Source of the DNA: Semisulcospira habei
Taxonomy: Eukaryota > Mollusca > Gastropoda > Semisulcospiridae
Direction of reading: 5' to 3'
Assembly: GCA_036245525.1 (NCBI GenBank)
Contig: BTPG01000005.1
Span: 662,575-726,574, forward strand
Length of the DNA: 64,000 nucleotides
The notes beneath the pieces are model-generated. The model was not told where the DNA came from. It was given only the letters and a program-made list of their open reading frames with translations, and ran no database searches. Within the stretch, counting starts at the first letter, position 1; each line of letters starts with the position of its first letter. A program made the position numbers and the translations under genes. Shown here piece after piece: positions 52,819 to 63,360 of the stretch.

Positions 52819-53358
52819 AGAATTACAAAAGTTGATGTCAAAGATCCTTGTCCGAGCAATTTAAATAGCCCACTGAACCCTGATTCAGTAAACCTTAAAT
52901 AAGATTATGTACTTGAATGGTGTTTAAGCCCGTTGTCCAGTTACCTTAAGTGCCCCCAGGACTAAACCGCCGGAAATGACGTCCTTTGAACCATCACAGA
53001 TTCACTGTCTAAGGCGAACAGATTTGAATGAGGTCAGCAAGAGGCATAAATCTATGCCTCTTACAGTTTAGTGATGTTCGCTGAGCCCCGGCGGTCAATG
53101 AATTTAGATAATCTCAGCGAAGCGTGAATTTAACCACCATGACATTTAACCACCGACTCAGGTCAGCTGAACCAAATATTGAGTCCTACGCGGGGTCACA
53201 CTGCGGCCTTGACAGTGGAGTTTGTGACCGGAAAGGTAACCTTCCATTTTTCCCTGTTACGAATGATGACAAGGCGTAACCTGTGTGGAATGGAAGTTTC
53301 CAGTCAGCCGTGGAATGGAAGCTTTCAGTGAGGACAACAGATTTACATGGCAATACGT
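52819..53358. other. Family A scrap in unassigned DNA
   Basis: AGCAAGAGGCATAAATCTAT GCCTCTTAC at 53037-53066 is a hairpin that kept only arm ends. The word GTGGAATGGAAG is doubled near 53285-53320. Confidence 0.45.
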
Positions 53359-53526
53359 TTAACCCATTCAGCCCTGACGCACTACAGCAGGAGATGGGTC
53401 GGCGCCAAGCTAATCTGGCACTGCCCTTGAAGTATCATGGTCGATCCATCTCCTGCAACAGGTGCATAGTCGTTAGATGACGCCTCCAAAATTTGGGAAG
53501 TACGTGTGTCGGGCTGAATGAGTTAA
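53359..53526. mobile_element. Family C MITE with deleted left arm
   Basis: TTAACCCATTCAGCCCTGAC ... GAGATGGGTCGGCGCCAAGC joins the left flank to the apex; right arm and right end (GTCGGGCTGAATGAGTTAA) are intact. Confidence 0.83.
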
Positions 53527-53543
53527 TAATGCACTGTGCTTAT

Positions 53544-53660
53544 ACCCCCCCCCCCCCCAAAAAAAAAAAAAAAAAAAAAAAAAAAAGCAGAAGAAAAATA
53601 AAAAATAAAATAAAACAAAATAAAAATTTAATCAGATCAAATTAAATTAGAATAAATTAA
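53544..53660. repeat. C-run, A-run and AAAAT-rich stretch
   Basis: CCCCCCCCCC at 53547-53558, A-run to 53586, then AATAAAAT units. Confidence 0.85.
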
Positions 53661-54045
53661 AATATAAAATTGGCAGCAACCTCGGTCGCATTATGATGAC
53701 AGGGGAACTACCCTGCTCTGTGAGACCCTACAGGGCAACTTCTCAGGCTAGGGCTACAAGATGTCCATGCCAGTTGCTCCACCTTGTTGCTCGGGCGGAT
53801 ACCAGTCGTTGAATTTGGATAATGCTTGTATGTTTTTAATCTGCAATTCAAGCACGTCGTGAGTACGTCTTTGCTGCACGTCCCGACAGCAGAAAAGACT
53901 TACTCACGACATACTTGCATTGCAGATGAATATATAAAAAAAAAGCGAAACCCAGAAACTGAATCATGTTACCAGCAGATCTACATACAAGTGGGGAAAA
54001 CTTCAAACACGCTGGTGTCGTTGCACCGTCATGTAACTTATCGTA
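53661..54045. other. Unassigned sequence with a family S-like scrap
   Basis: TGCACGTCCCGACAGCAGAA and GACTTACTCACGACATACTT (53875-53910) recall the family S body. The rest is unassigned. Confidence 0.4.
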
Positions 54046-54050
54046 CTGGA

Positions 54051-54051
<1 letters not shown>

Positions 54052-54105
<54 letters not shown>

Positions 54106-54185
54106 GTAATAGCGGTCACTATATAGGCGCTTTACCCAATTCTGCGAATCGGCTCAAAGCGCCGCGAACTGAACCCAACACGCAC
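54052..54185 (-). mobile_element. LINE/SINE 3'-end fragment with (AAT)n
   Basis: (AAT)n 54052-54105 followed by TAGCGGTCACTATATAGGCG CTTTACCC. On the minus strand this is the GTAAAGCGCC...TATATA plus (ATT)n end seen at 49505. Confidence 0.65.
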
Positions 54186-54431
54186 GCTCACGTGACACAC
54201 ACGCATTCACTCTGAAGACAAACACAGTACAAGACACACACGGGGCAATCAAGGTCGCACTAGGTCAGCTCATCTACTTAGGTTTCGGAAATGTTGATCG
54301 CTTGTATATTAGTTTATTTAGTGAAAATTGTATAAAGTTACCCGAAACCGGTACCGATATGGAGGGGGAGGAAGAGCCGGAGTACACGGAGAAAGACTAC
54401 CCCCCCCCCCCTCCCGGACGGTTCACCCGAA

Positions 54432-54643
54432 TTAACCCCATCACTGCCGGGGAAAACTGCAAGAGACATAGATCCTCATGAGCCCCCGCCACTGCGGGGG
54501 CCCATGAGGGTCTATGTCTCCTGCTGAGACCAATTTGTGTCCATGTTCTTCGGACGGTGCTGGCTTTTGGTCGTTGAATGAACCAAGATTTCAGACCCAA
54601 CAGTGAACGTACCGAGTAAGTGCATTGGCAGGGCAAGGGTTAA
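54432..54643. mobile_element. Family A MITE, complete (212 bp)
   Basis: TTAA at 54432-54435 and 54640-54643, ends TTAACCCCATCACTGCCGGG and GGCAGGGCAAGGGTTAA, hairpin 54467-54524 with apex CCCCCGCCACTGCGGGGG. Confidence 0.87.
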
Positions 54644-55035
54644 TGGTGACACAGAGGAGAAAAGTCCGACGCTGGAACCGGGTATAAAACATTAAGGCGC
54701 TTTGCCGAGTGGGATAATTTTAATAGTTATGGCCACTGGCAGTAGAGGGGTTAACCCCATGAGCTACCGTGCGCAGCTGATGTTTGGCCTCCGTCCAGCG
54801 CGAGGTGACAAGTGGTTGTGTCAGCCTCGACCTTGCCTGCTGAGGTCACGATGCCCACCGCAGCCGCCCACCTTTTCCGAACGCTATCTCCCCCGCTCTT
54901 CAAAAACATGTACTTCCACAGTCACTTGAAACAACCATGCATGCGTGAATTAATGAGAAAGAGCTTTAGTGCAGACTAAAACGAGAGAGAAGAAGTTTCC
55001 CTTCAGTCCTCCGTCTAAGCACCTTTCATCCGTAG
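54644..55035. other. Family A end fragment, otherwise unassigned
   Basis: CTGGCAGTAGAGGGGTTAAC (54735-54754) is a family A right end. CAGCGCGAGGTGACAAGTGG is repeated from 52386. Confidence 0.4.
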
Positions 55036-55096
55036 TAGACACAGATTTACATGAGCCCTTGCCTGGAAGGGGCTCATGTAAATCTATGTCTATTGC
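55036..55096. mobile_element. Hairpin related to family A
   Basis: AGTAGACACAGATTTACATG AGCCC and GGGGCTCATGTAAATCTATG TCTATTG are inverted arms. Confidence 0.75.
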
Positions 55097-55184
55097 CTGC
55101 CAAGTTCGGCTTCAGAGGGTGCTGCTGCGAATGTTGAGTACGGCTGCGTTAGGACGCGAAAAATTCAATTAGGACGGAAAAGCT

Positions 55185-55412
55185 TCACTGTCACAGACTC
55201 ACTCAGCAAAGGGAAGAAACTCATACAACAGGGGAACAAACTCATAGGGAAAGAAACTCATCCAACAGGGCAAGAAACTTATACCTGTGTGCTGGATTGT
55301 GAAGAGAATGGGTAGAAAAGTCTTAACCGAGGCAAGACAACATTGATATACCATTTTGTATCGGCGAATGTTAACAATCGAGGCCTGCCTTGGAGCAGGT
55401 CGCTTTAATGTT
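55185..55412. mobile_element. Family K MITE, diverged copy
   Basis: A short repeat AGGGGAACAAACTCATAGGG, then GGGTAGAAAAGTCTTAACCG, CAAGACAACATTGATATACC, AACAATCGAGGCCTGCCTTG and GGAGCAGGTCGCTTTAA. Confidence 0.7.
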
Positions 55413-55696
55413 ATACGTACGCAAATCGCGTACAGCTAAACCGGATGCGTATCACGCGTGCGCAAATGTAGGTCTCTTGTTTGTAGAGTTGTTTTTGTTG
55501 TTCGTTCAGCGCTAGTAGTAGTATTGTGTGTTCTAAACGTGCTGAGGTCACCTTGGACTGGCTGCTTCGTTAAAGCGGCATGTCGCAGGTTCATGCCTTT
55601 TTTTCAGTTATTTCAGCACTAATCAACAACTTGGTTACAACAGATTGAAAATGCGCGTGTGAGCCTGTCGTAGGCGATGTTTGATCTGTGTGAAAA
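55413..55696. other. Unassigned sequence
   Basis: No family recognised. Confidence 0.3.
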
Positions 55697-55958
55697 GTGA
55701 GGTTTCGTTTCCAACGAACGACTGCCAACAACGAACGAGATGGAAATCACGGCGGATAATCAGTTTGGACCATAAGCATAGACAACACTCCAAACATCTC
55801 CAAGAGGCATAGATCCTCATGAGCCCTCCGGGCTCATGAGGATCTATGTCTCTTGAAGATGTTTGGAGTGTTGTCTATGCTTGTTGCAAGCTGGTTGTCA
55901 GCCGTGATTTCGCTCTCGTGCGTTGTTGGCAGTCGTTCGTTGGAAACGAAACCTCACT
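55697..55958. mobile_element. Family F palindromic MITE, best copy (262 bp)
   Basis: AGTGAGGTTTCGTTTCCAAC and GTTGGAAACGAAACCTCACT are the outer ends. Arms of about 130 bp run inward through CAACACTCCAAACATCTCCA to the apex GAGCCCTCCGGGCTC. Nearly the whole element is one hairpin. Its core from AAGAGGCATAGATCCTCATG is shared with family A. Confidence 0.88.
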
Positions 55959-56289
55959 AATAACAGTTTTTAAAGAAGTGTTGACCTTGCGCGAGCTTGA
56001 CCAAACGGGCTCATTTACAGAGGCTCAAGTGTTTTTTGCACGACACAGACACACATACGTTGTTGTTCGTCGAAACATTGGTCTTGTGAATGTTTTAGTC
56101 GCGGGCACTTTGCTTTTTGCGCGACTGTCAGATGCCTTAAAGAAAGGCCAACTACCGCCGTAACTGTTCAAAGATACGCTTCTTTAACAGATGTGTAAAA
56201 AACGCTACACACAGGTCTAGCTATGATTCATTTAATCACAAGAGAATCCAGTTCATCACAGGTCGTCTTAATATGAAGTAAACTGACAA
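55959..56289. other. Unassigned sequence
   Basis: No domain in the 105-codon frame across the family F edge. Confidence 0.3.
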
Positions 56290-57480
56290 TGACTCACCTT
56301 CAAAACAAAATCCTTGAATCCACTTCTTCCAAAACCCTCTACGCTACCATGAACACACTCCTAGGCACTTCTAAATACTCTCCTCTTCCCAACACACACA
56401 GCAAAGAAGAACTTCCGTCCGCTTTCTCCTCCTATTTCTCCGACAAAATCCAAACTCTGCCCAACACACTCGACACTCTGCCTTCTCCGCCTTGCCTTCC
56501 TGACCCCCCCCCCCCCCTTTTCCGGCACTCCCCTCTCGTCCTGCCGCCCCGTCTCTCAGAATGAAGTCCTCAAGACCATAAAGTCCATGCCTTTCAAAAC
56601 CTGCGAACTAGACCCCCTCCCAGCTTCTCTCTAACGGGACGGCCTCCCAAAACTTTTGCCCTTCATTACCGACATCATCAACACATCTCTAGAGAATGGC
56701 TCCGTCCCCGATATCTTCAAGTCCGCTATCGTCCGTCCTCTCCTCAAAAAACACAACCTCGACCCAAACGAACTCAAGAACTACCGCCCAGTCTCCAATC
56801 TCTCTTTCCTGTCCAAGCTTCTTGAAAAGGTTGTCCTCAACCAACTCAACCTCCACCTCGCCGACAACAACCTCCTCAGTCCCTTCCAGTCTGCCTGTCG
56901 CAAACATCACAGCACTGAAACAGCCCTTCTACATATCCTAAACGACCTGCTTCTCTCCACTGACTCGGGCAACATCTCCCTTCTTACGCTACTCGATCTC
57001 TCTGCCGCCTTCGACACCATAGCCCACTCTATCCTCCTCCACCGCCTTCACCTCTCCTTTGGCATCACTGACTCTGCCCACTCCTGGTTTCTCTCCTACC
57101 TCTCCGACAGACAGCAGTCCGTCACCATCGACGGCGTCTCCTTCAAACCAGTTAGGCTCTCCTGCGGCGTTCCACAGGGGTCCGTCCTGGGCCCGGTCCT
57201 TTTCACACTCTACACCTCTCCCCTGTCCAACATCATCCAGTGTCACCACATACACCACCACCTCTACGCTGACAACTCACAACTACTAGACAAAGACAAA
57301 CTCGACAACACTCAGACACTACTGACTCGCACGGCTGACTGCTATGAAGACGTGAAAAACTGGATGACAGCAAACAAGCTCAAACTGAACGACGACAAAA
57401 CGGAAGCCATGATGGTAGGCACTCGCCAGAAACTTTCCCAGCTCCCTCCCTCTCTCCACCTTTAACTCGACAGCACCCCC

Positions 57481-57890
57481 ATCTCCCTCTCACCCCCACC
57501 CGGGTCTGCCCTGGGGGACTTGGGTGGGGTTAGGTATTTTTTAGTTCCCAGGGTCACCCTGGTCAGCCCCACAGGGTGGGTTTTTCTCTCTATTCTGGGG
57601 CATGTGTTTCTGTCTACCCTTTGTCCATTCACCTGTATTTGCCTTTTAAAAATTCTCCCTACTGTCTGCACTGCCTGTAGCTCTTGATATTGGATGTGTG
57701 TTGCTAAATGGTCTTAGCTTTATTTAGGCCCCATGTGTTAGGTTTATTTAATGTATTTGACCGGCTGGCGACATACATTCAATGTTCTGTTTAGTATTTT
57801 TTTCACAAGCAGTGCAGGCACGTCCTGAGAAAGCCTTGTTGCTGTCGGGACGTTAAGCAATGTACAATCAATCAATCAATCTCCCTCTCT
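57481..57890 (+). mobile_element. Family S retroposon, younger copy, with TSD
   Basis: ATCTCCCTCTC is at 57481-57491 and 57879-57889. The copy is about 387 bp: head CCGGGTCTGCCCTGGGGGAC, middle CTGTCTACCCTTTGTCCATT, GCAGGCACGTCCTGAGAAAG, tail GTACAATCAATCAATCAAT. This is the full-length reference for the family. Confidence 0.85.
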
Positions 57891-58168
57891 GACTCCCCCC
57901 ACCGGGTCTGCCCTAGGGGACCTTGGTGGGGATGTCTACTTTTTAGTTCCTAGGGTCACCTTGTCTAACCCCTGCAAGGTGGGTTCTACTCTTTTGGGGG
58001 TTTGTATTTCTGTCTTTCTGGTCCATTCATCTGTATTTTTCTTTTGAAATTCTCCCTCCTGTCTGCGCTTCTTGCAGTTCTTTTCTTCATTTAGCGCAGG
58101 CACGTCCTGAGAATGCCTTTGTCGCTTGCGGGACGTAAAGCAATCTATACTCACTCCCTCTCTGACTC
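57881..58168 (+). mobile_element. Family S relative, older shorter copy, with 15-bp TSD
   Basis: CTCCCTCTCTGACTC is at 57881-57895 and 58154-58168. The body (about 258 bp) has CGGGTCTGCCCTAGGGGACC, CTGTCTTTCTGGTCCATTCA and GGCACGTCCTGAGAATGCCT, but differs at many sites and lacks the middle third. Confidence 0.87.
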
Positions 58169-59174
58169 GGTCAAGAACCTTGGCGTTATCATCGATTCCT
58201 CTCTTTCCATGACCAGCTTCGTCTCCGCCACGGCCCAGGCGTGTTATTTCCACATCCGTCGCATCAGTCAGATCAGAAAATACCTCACTACCGAAGCTGC
58301 CACCAAACTCGCTGTCTCTCTCATCTTATCTCGCATCGACTACTGCAACTCTATCCTTTCCGGCCTTCCTCACTCCACCACTCTCACTCTCCAGCGCGTC
58401 CAGAACAATGCTGCCCGCCTCGTCCTCAGAAAGAAAAAATCCGACCACATCACTCCCCTGCTCAAGTTCCTTCACTGGCGCCCCATCCCCCAACGCATCC
58501 AATACAAGATTCTGTCTCTCTGCTACAAATCCCTGAACAACTACGCTCCTACCTATCTCTCCAACTTACTTCACCCCTACACTCCTTCCCGCTCCCTCCG
58601 CTCCGCCTCCGACCCTCTCCGCCTCCTCATCCCCCGCACCAAACTCAGCACTTTCGGCCCCCGCTCCTTCTCAGTATACGGTCCAACCACCTGGAACACT
58701 CTCCCACTCTCTCTCCGTCAGAAACACTCTCTCTCTCCTCCTTCCAGTCCGCCCTCAAAACTCACCTCTTTCAACAGTTCTAGCACTATATCACCACCCT
58801 CCCCACCCCAAGCTGACCGTCGTAATGTATTTTCACTATTTGTGGTACGTAAGTCATTGTCTAAAGCGTGCGCATGCGTGTGCGAGTTGTGAGTGCGCGC
58901 TTAGAGTTATAATAAAATTATTATAAGATAAGCGCATTATAATAAATACCGTAATTATTATTATTACTCCACTCCGTTCTATAAATACAACGATATCATT
59001 ACGAGAAACAGCTAAAAATAGATTGGCACGCTAACGGCTGCGCAGAATAAATAAGTGCGATTGCGCGTGTGTGTTTGCTGAAAGTCCAAACTGCCGTTAA
59101 AGTTCATTAGGCGTGTCGACAAGGCATAAGAAACACACACGTTGCTGAAATGTGTCCTCAGATTTACCCGTAAT

Positions 59175-59413
59175 GGTACTTTAAGCTACGGTTCCATAAG
59201 CACGAATCCGATACGAGCTCGATCGGAATCCGAAGCGGGTCCGGCCGAGACACAAAAGTTCATGCGCGTCACTTTTATAATTGTGTGTTTCCATATGTCC
59301 GATGCGGAACCGAATTCGCATCCGACTGCGAGACGAACATGGCACAATTTTTGAACGAAATTTGCCTGGCCGTATCTGGTTCGTATTGGATTCGCACTAA
59401 TGGAACCGTAGCT
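59175..59413. mobile_element. Family J MITE, copy 2
   Basis: TTAAGCTACGGTTCCATAAG, CACGAATCCGATACGAGCTC ... GTATTGGATTCGCACTAATG GAACCGTAGCTTCA. Arms are about 40 bp. Confidence 0.8.
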
Positions 59414-59670
59414 TCAGGCGCCCGACCCATAAACACGAATTCAATACGAATCCAATACGAATCCGATCCGAATCCCAAGCGGGTCCGAAACAGGAAGGTT
59501 CGTGCGAGTCCTTTTCATGTTTGTGTGTTTCCATATGCCCGATGCAAAAACGAATTGGCATCCAGCTTCAAACGAAAATGACGCAATTTTTGAAGGAAAG
59601 TTCCGTCACCGTATCGGATTCGGATCGTATTCGCATCGGATTCGTGCTCATGGAAACGCAGACTGTCACA
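59412..59670. mobile_element. Family J MITE, copy 3, head to tail with copy 2
   Basis: CAGGCGCCCGACCCATAAAC then ACGAATTCAATACGAATCCA ... TTCGCATCGGATTCGTGCTC ATGGAAACGCAG. CAATACGAATCCAATACG is a small internal duplication. Confidence 0.78.
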
Positions 59671-59689
59671 CACCTAAACATCCTGGAAA

Positions 59690-59893
59690 CGTTCAAGAGG
59701 TGAACCCAATCCATCTGCAAGAGACATAGATCCTCATGAGCCTCCGCTAATGCGGGGGCTCATGAGGATCTATGGCTCTTGCTGTCACCTTTTTGTATCT
59801 ATGTTCTTTAGACGGCTGGGGCTCTTTGGCGTTGCCATTGAGAAAGATTTCATGCGCATAATCTTCGTCCACTAGCACTGAAGAGGTTGAGAA
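59690..59893. mobile_element. Family A MITE, worn copy
   Basis: AACCCAATCCATCTGCAAGA, hairpin 59716-59782 with apex CCTCCGCTAATGCGGGGG, CTGTCACCTTTTTGTATCTA and CACTGAAGAGGTTGA. Confidence 0.78.
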
Positions 59894-60312
59894 ACGTATC
59901 AACAAACACAAATGTTAAACCCAAACAATCAGCGCACTAAGGCTTCTCTGCAAGCGCTACGGAAGGAATATACCCACTGACTGATGTCTATCTGTTTTCG
60001 TAAATGCTTGTCATTCTGTTTCGTCTCCCTCAGAAAATCGGTTAACACCTTTTCAACTGCCGCGGCCAGATTCTTTCGTTGTCAGAGGCGGATGGAAAAC
60101 GTGTGCGATGTTCACTCTCAATGCTGCTATCAACCTTTTTTTTTTTTTTTTTTTTTTTTTAGATCAAGGGCACACATTAAGATGCGATAAAATATTCCGA
60201 AACATTGTGGCCGGCTCTTGCTTATCTGGTGTAATAGTTATGTTTACGTTAGTATGTTGTGTTGTGTTGTGTGTGTTGTGTTGTGTTGTGTTGAGTGTGT
60301 TGTGTTGTGCGT
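59894..60312. repeat. Unassigned DNA with a T-run and (TTGTG)n
   Basis: Poly-T at 60137-60161; TTGTG/TGTGT units at 60254-60312. Confidence 0.6.
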
Positions 60313-60890
60313 TGTCTACCGAATAACTTCAGCATTGTGAAGATTTTTTTGTTTGTGTGGATACATATTGTATATTCTGTCCGGATACGTTCTTATACAA
60401 TATATTGTATGTTGTTTGTCTGTTTTCCAACGCATCGTCAGTTCTGCGTTGTTAAGGAACAACTTCAGCATTGTGAAGATTGTTTTGTGTTGGGATGCAC
60501 ATTGTATGTTGTTTTGGGATAATTTCTTATGCAGCATACTGCATATAGTCTATATAGTCTATATAGTCTATCTGTTTCCAAACCGCCGGCTGTCTTGTCC
60601 TCGTTGTCTACTGAACAACTTGAGTATTCTGAAGATTTTTTGTTGTTTGTTGGGATACATATTGTATATTGTGTCTAGATACATATCTTATGTAACATAT
60701 TGCATAAGTAGTTTGTCTGTTTTGCAACGCACCTGCTGTTCTGTTCTGTTCTCTTCTGCGTTGTTTTACGTAATAACTTCAACATTCTGCAGATTTTGTG
60801 TGTGTTGGGATACATAGTGTATAATTATCGTGTCGGGATAATTTCTTATGCAACATATTGTACGTTGGTTGTCTGTTTTGTATGTTGTTT
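60313..60890. repeat. Degenerate tandem repeat of about 150 bp, 4 copies
   Basis: Each unit holds ACAACTTCAGCATTGTGAAG, GGGATACATATTGTATATTG, TTTCTTATGCAACATATTG and TTTGTCTGTTTTCCAACGC. Units differ by indels and substitutions, so the array is old. Confidence 0.8.
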
Positions 60891-61089
60891 GTCTGTTTTC
60901 CGACGGCACCGGCCCTAAACTTAAGGGACTTCTCTTGTCAAAACACAGTGGGGATGAGATTTTTAACGTGCGCACACGAAGACAGACGGACACTGCAGTC
61001 GGAGTCTGTACTGACGAGACTTTGACTCGATGACAATCGCCGAGTTAGACATGATGAGAACATCAGACGCAAGCACCTGCAACACATGA

Positions 61090-61281
61090 ATGCAGCAAGG
61101 TCATGCACTGTGACATTGACCCAGTTAATGCAGCAAGGTCATGCACTGTGACATTGACCCAGTTAATACAGCAAGGTCATTCACTGTGACATTGACCCAG
61201 TTAATGCCGCAAGGTCATGCACTGTGACATTGACCCAGTTAATGCAGCAAGGTCATGCACTGTGACATTGACCCAGTTAAC
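61090..61281. repeat. 38-bp minisatellite, 5 copies
   Basis: Unit TGCAGCAAGGTCATGCACTG TGACATTGACCCAGTTAA, with single changes (TACAGC, ATTCACTG, TGCCGC). Confidence 0.95.
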
Positions 61282-61303
61282 CCCAGGGCTGCATTTCCCA
61301 AGT

Positions 61304-61493
61304 TTAACTCATTCTACCCCAGACCCACCACAGCAAGATAAGGATCGACCATGATCGTTCAAGGGTGATGCCAGAATAGCTTGGCGCCTACGGGCCACTG
61401 TCGTCTGCTCGATCTGTGTCCTGCACTGCAATGCAGTCTTCAGAGGACAATGGCAAAATTTAAGGATTTCGGTGTTGGGGTAGAAGGAATTAA
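61304..61493. mobile_element. Family C MITE, diverged copy
   Basis: TTAACTCATTCTACCCCAGA opens and GGTGTTGGGGTAGAAGGAATTAA closes. The left hairpin arm (GTTCAAGGGTGATGCCAGAA, TTGGCGCC) is kept; the right arm is replaced by CACTGTCGTCTGCTCG, a phrase that recurs at 62807. Confidence 0.72.
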
Positions 61494-61536
61494 CCAACCT
61501 CGCAACTATGTACCAGTTACAGGAGACGGATCGACC

Positions 61537-62404
61537 ATGATAATTCAAGGGTAGTGCTAGATTAGCTTGGCGCCTTATGTTATGTGGGTTTAACGCCGAG
61601 CAGGCGACTAAACGCCACCTCACGGCGGGAATCATGATAATTCAAGTGTAGTGCTAGATTAGCTTGGCGCCTTATGTTATGTGGGTTTAACGCCGAGCAG
61701 GCGACTAAACGCCACCTCACGGCGGGAATCATGATAATTCAAGTGTAGTGCTAGATTAGCTTGGCGCCTTATGTTATGTGGGTTTAACGCCGAGCAGGCG
61801 ACTAAACGCCACCTCACGGTGGGAATCATGATAATTCAAGTGTAGTGCTAGATTAGCTTGGCGCCTTATGTTATGTGGGTTTAACGCCGAGCAGGCGACT
61901 AAGGCCATCTCACGGCGGGAATCATGATAATTCAAGTGTAGTGCTAGATTAGCTTGGCGCCTTATGTTATGTGGGTTTAACGCCGAGCAGGCGACTAAGG
62001 CCATCTCACGGCGGGAATCATGATAATTCAAGTGTAGTGCTAGATTAGCTTGGCGCCTTATGTTATGTGGGTTTAACGCCGAGCAGGCGACTAAGGCCAT
62101 CTCACGGTGGGAATCATGATAATTCAAGTGTAGTGCTAGATTAGCTTGGCGCCTTATGTTATGTGGGTTTAACGCCGAGCAGGCGACTAAGGCCATCTCA
62201 CGGCGGGAATCATGATAATTCAAGTGTAGTGCTAGATTAGCTTGGCGCCTTATGTTATGTGGGTTTAACGCCGAGCAGGCGACTAAGGCCATCTCACGGC
62301 GGGAATCATGATAATTCAAGTGTAGTGCTAGATTAGCTTGGCGCCTTATGTTATGTGGGTTTAACGCCGAGCAGGCGACTAAGGCCATCTCACGGTGGGA
62401 ATTA
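61537..62404. repeat. 96/97-bp minisatellite, 9 copies, seeded by family C
   Basis: Unit: ATCATGATAATTCAAGTGTA GTGCTAGATTAGCTTGGCGC C (family C left arm) plus TTATGTTATGTGGGTTTAAC GCCGAGCAGGCGACTAAGGC CATCTCACGGCGGGA. The first three units are 97 bp with ACTAAACGCCACCTC, the rest 96 bp with ACTAAGGCCATCTC. The minus-strand frame of 213 codons is a 32-residue periodic artefact. Confidence 0.94.
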
Positions 62405-62452
62405 AAAACACCCATATAACTACGACGTATGGATATTGCAAAGAGAACATGT

Positions 62453-62526
62453 TTAACTCATTCGAGACGTGCCTGATACGCGGCTTATGCCGCGTCTCCG
62501 CAGGCGGCACGTCTCGAATGAGTTAA
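62453..62526. mobile_element. Family D palindrome, copy 2 (74 bp)
   Basis: TTAACTCATTCGAGACGTGC and GCACGTCTCGAATGAGTTAA, apex GATACGCGGCTTATGCCGCG. It lacks a few bases of the left arm compared with copy 1. Confidence 0.87.
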
Positions 62527-62671
62527 AGTACAGACTCAGTGTCACGACAGATCTGGGACACAGATGTTTTTGCTAGGAGCAAGTGGAAAATCACCAAATA
62601 CGCATACATGCCTCACTTGACAAGAAGAAATGCTCGTCTTAGAAACCGGATTATGTGTGCTGACGTAAGCA

Positions 62672-62740
62672 TTAACCCCCTTGCGCAGACACCGCCGGTA
62701 CTGTATACAGTGCCTGTAGCTGCATGCACAAGGGGGTTAA
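62672..62740. mobile_element. Family E MITE, copy 2 (69 bp)
   Basis: TTAACCCCCTTGCGCAGACA and TGCATGCACAAGGGGGTTAA, apex CCGGTACTGTATACAGTGCC. Confidence 0.85.
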
Positions 62741-63149
62741 TGCCAGCACTGCCTTCATCTTTTTGACAGTAGCCGCTGTTGCTGCTAAAGAAGTATATAG
62801 GCGCCAGCCACTGTCGTCTGCTCGGCTTTGCTGCACAGGTGTGTGTTTTTGTGCATTTATTTTATTTGTTATTCAATAGCTTTCCATATTAGTGCAGCCG
62901 GCATGTTGCAGAGTTGTTAATTAACTGTTCACGTTGTGTTACAGATAAACTATTTTCTGTTAGTGGTTATGAATAACATAAACAGGGCCACAGAAAAATA
63001 CTTATCGTGAACAGAGAAATCGTACGTTTGGTTTGAAGCCCTGTAGCAGACGACCAGCAGACGACCAGCAGCCATTAGACCTCTGCAGTATGTAACAGAA
63101 CAGGAGTTATGGTTGCGTTTGCATGCTTTGAACGCATTTATTTTACCAT
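62741..63149. other. Unassigned sequence
   Basis: AGCAGACGACC is doubled at 63045-63070. No gene seen. Confidence 0.3.
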
Positions 63150-63360
63150 TTAACCCCTTCAATGCCGAGAAAAGTGAACACATTCCATCTGCAAGAGGCA
63201 TAGATCCTCATGAGCCCCCGCGACTGCGGGGGCTCATGAGGATCTATGCCTCTTGCTGTGACCAATTTGTATCTATGTTTCTTGGACGGTTTTGACTTTT
63301 GGTCGTTGAATGGACAACTATTTCAGAAAAATGTACGTGCCGTGGCAGGAAAGGGGTTAA
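63150..63360. mobile_element. Family A MITE, complete (211 bp)
   Basis: TTAA at 63150-63153 and 63357-63360. Hairpin 63189-63257, apex CCCCCGCGACTGCGGGGG. Right part TGTGACCAATTTGTATCTAT ... CGTGGCAGGAAAGGGG. The last TTAA also opens the next element. Confidence 0.9.

Larger units (their letters stand above)
56290..58895 (+). pseudogene. L2-like reverse transcriptase, copy 3
   Basis: Linker: LQNKILESTSSKTLYATMNT and LLGTSKYSPLP; a frame break at the C-run near 56510; a TAA near 56632. [60 protein letters not shown] (Asp present), [32 protein letters not shown] (second Asp is N), [11 protein letters not shown], then LHL and TAA at 57463-57465. After the SINEs: SVKNLGVIIDSSLSMTSFVS, RKYLTTEAATKLAVSLILS, NNAARLVL and LPLSLRQKHSLS, with a late frameshift. 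The endonuclease is missing. Confidence 0.88.
56290..58966 (+). mobile_element. 5'-truncated L2-like LINE, copy 3 (longest), with two SINE insertions
   Basis: LINE DNA runs 56290-57491, resumes after family S insertions at about 58154, and ends AAGATAAGCGCATTATAATA with an (ATT)n tail at 58950-58966. It has the same 3' end as copies 1 and 2. Confidence 0.87.

Noticed and set aside
61774..62415. 213-codon minus-strand frame with a 32-residue period
   Set aside because: The 96-bp minisatellite unit is divisible by three, so a frame stays open by chance. No domain, no start context, and the unit includes MITE DNA.
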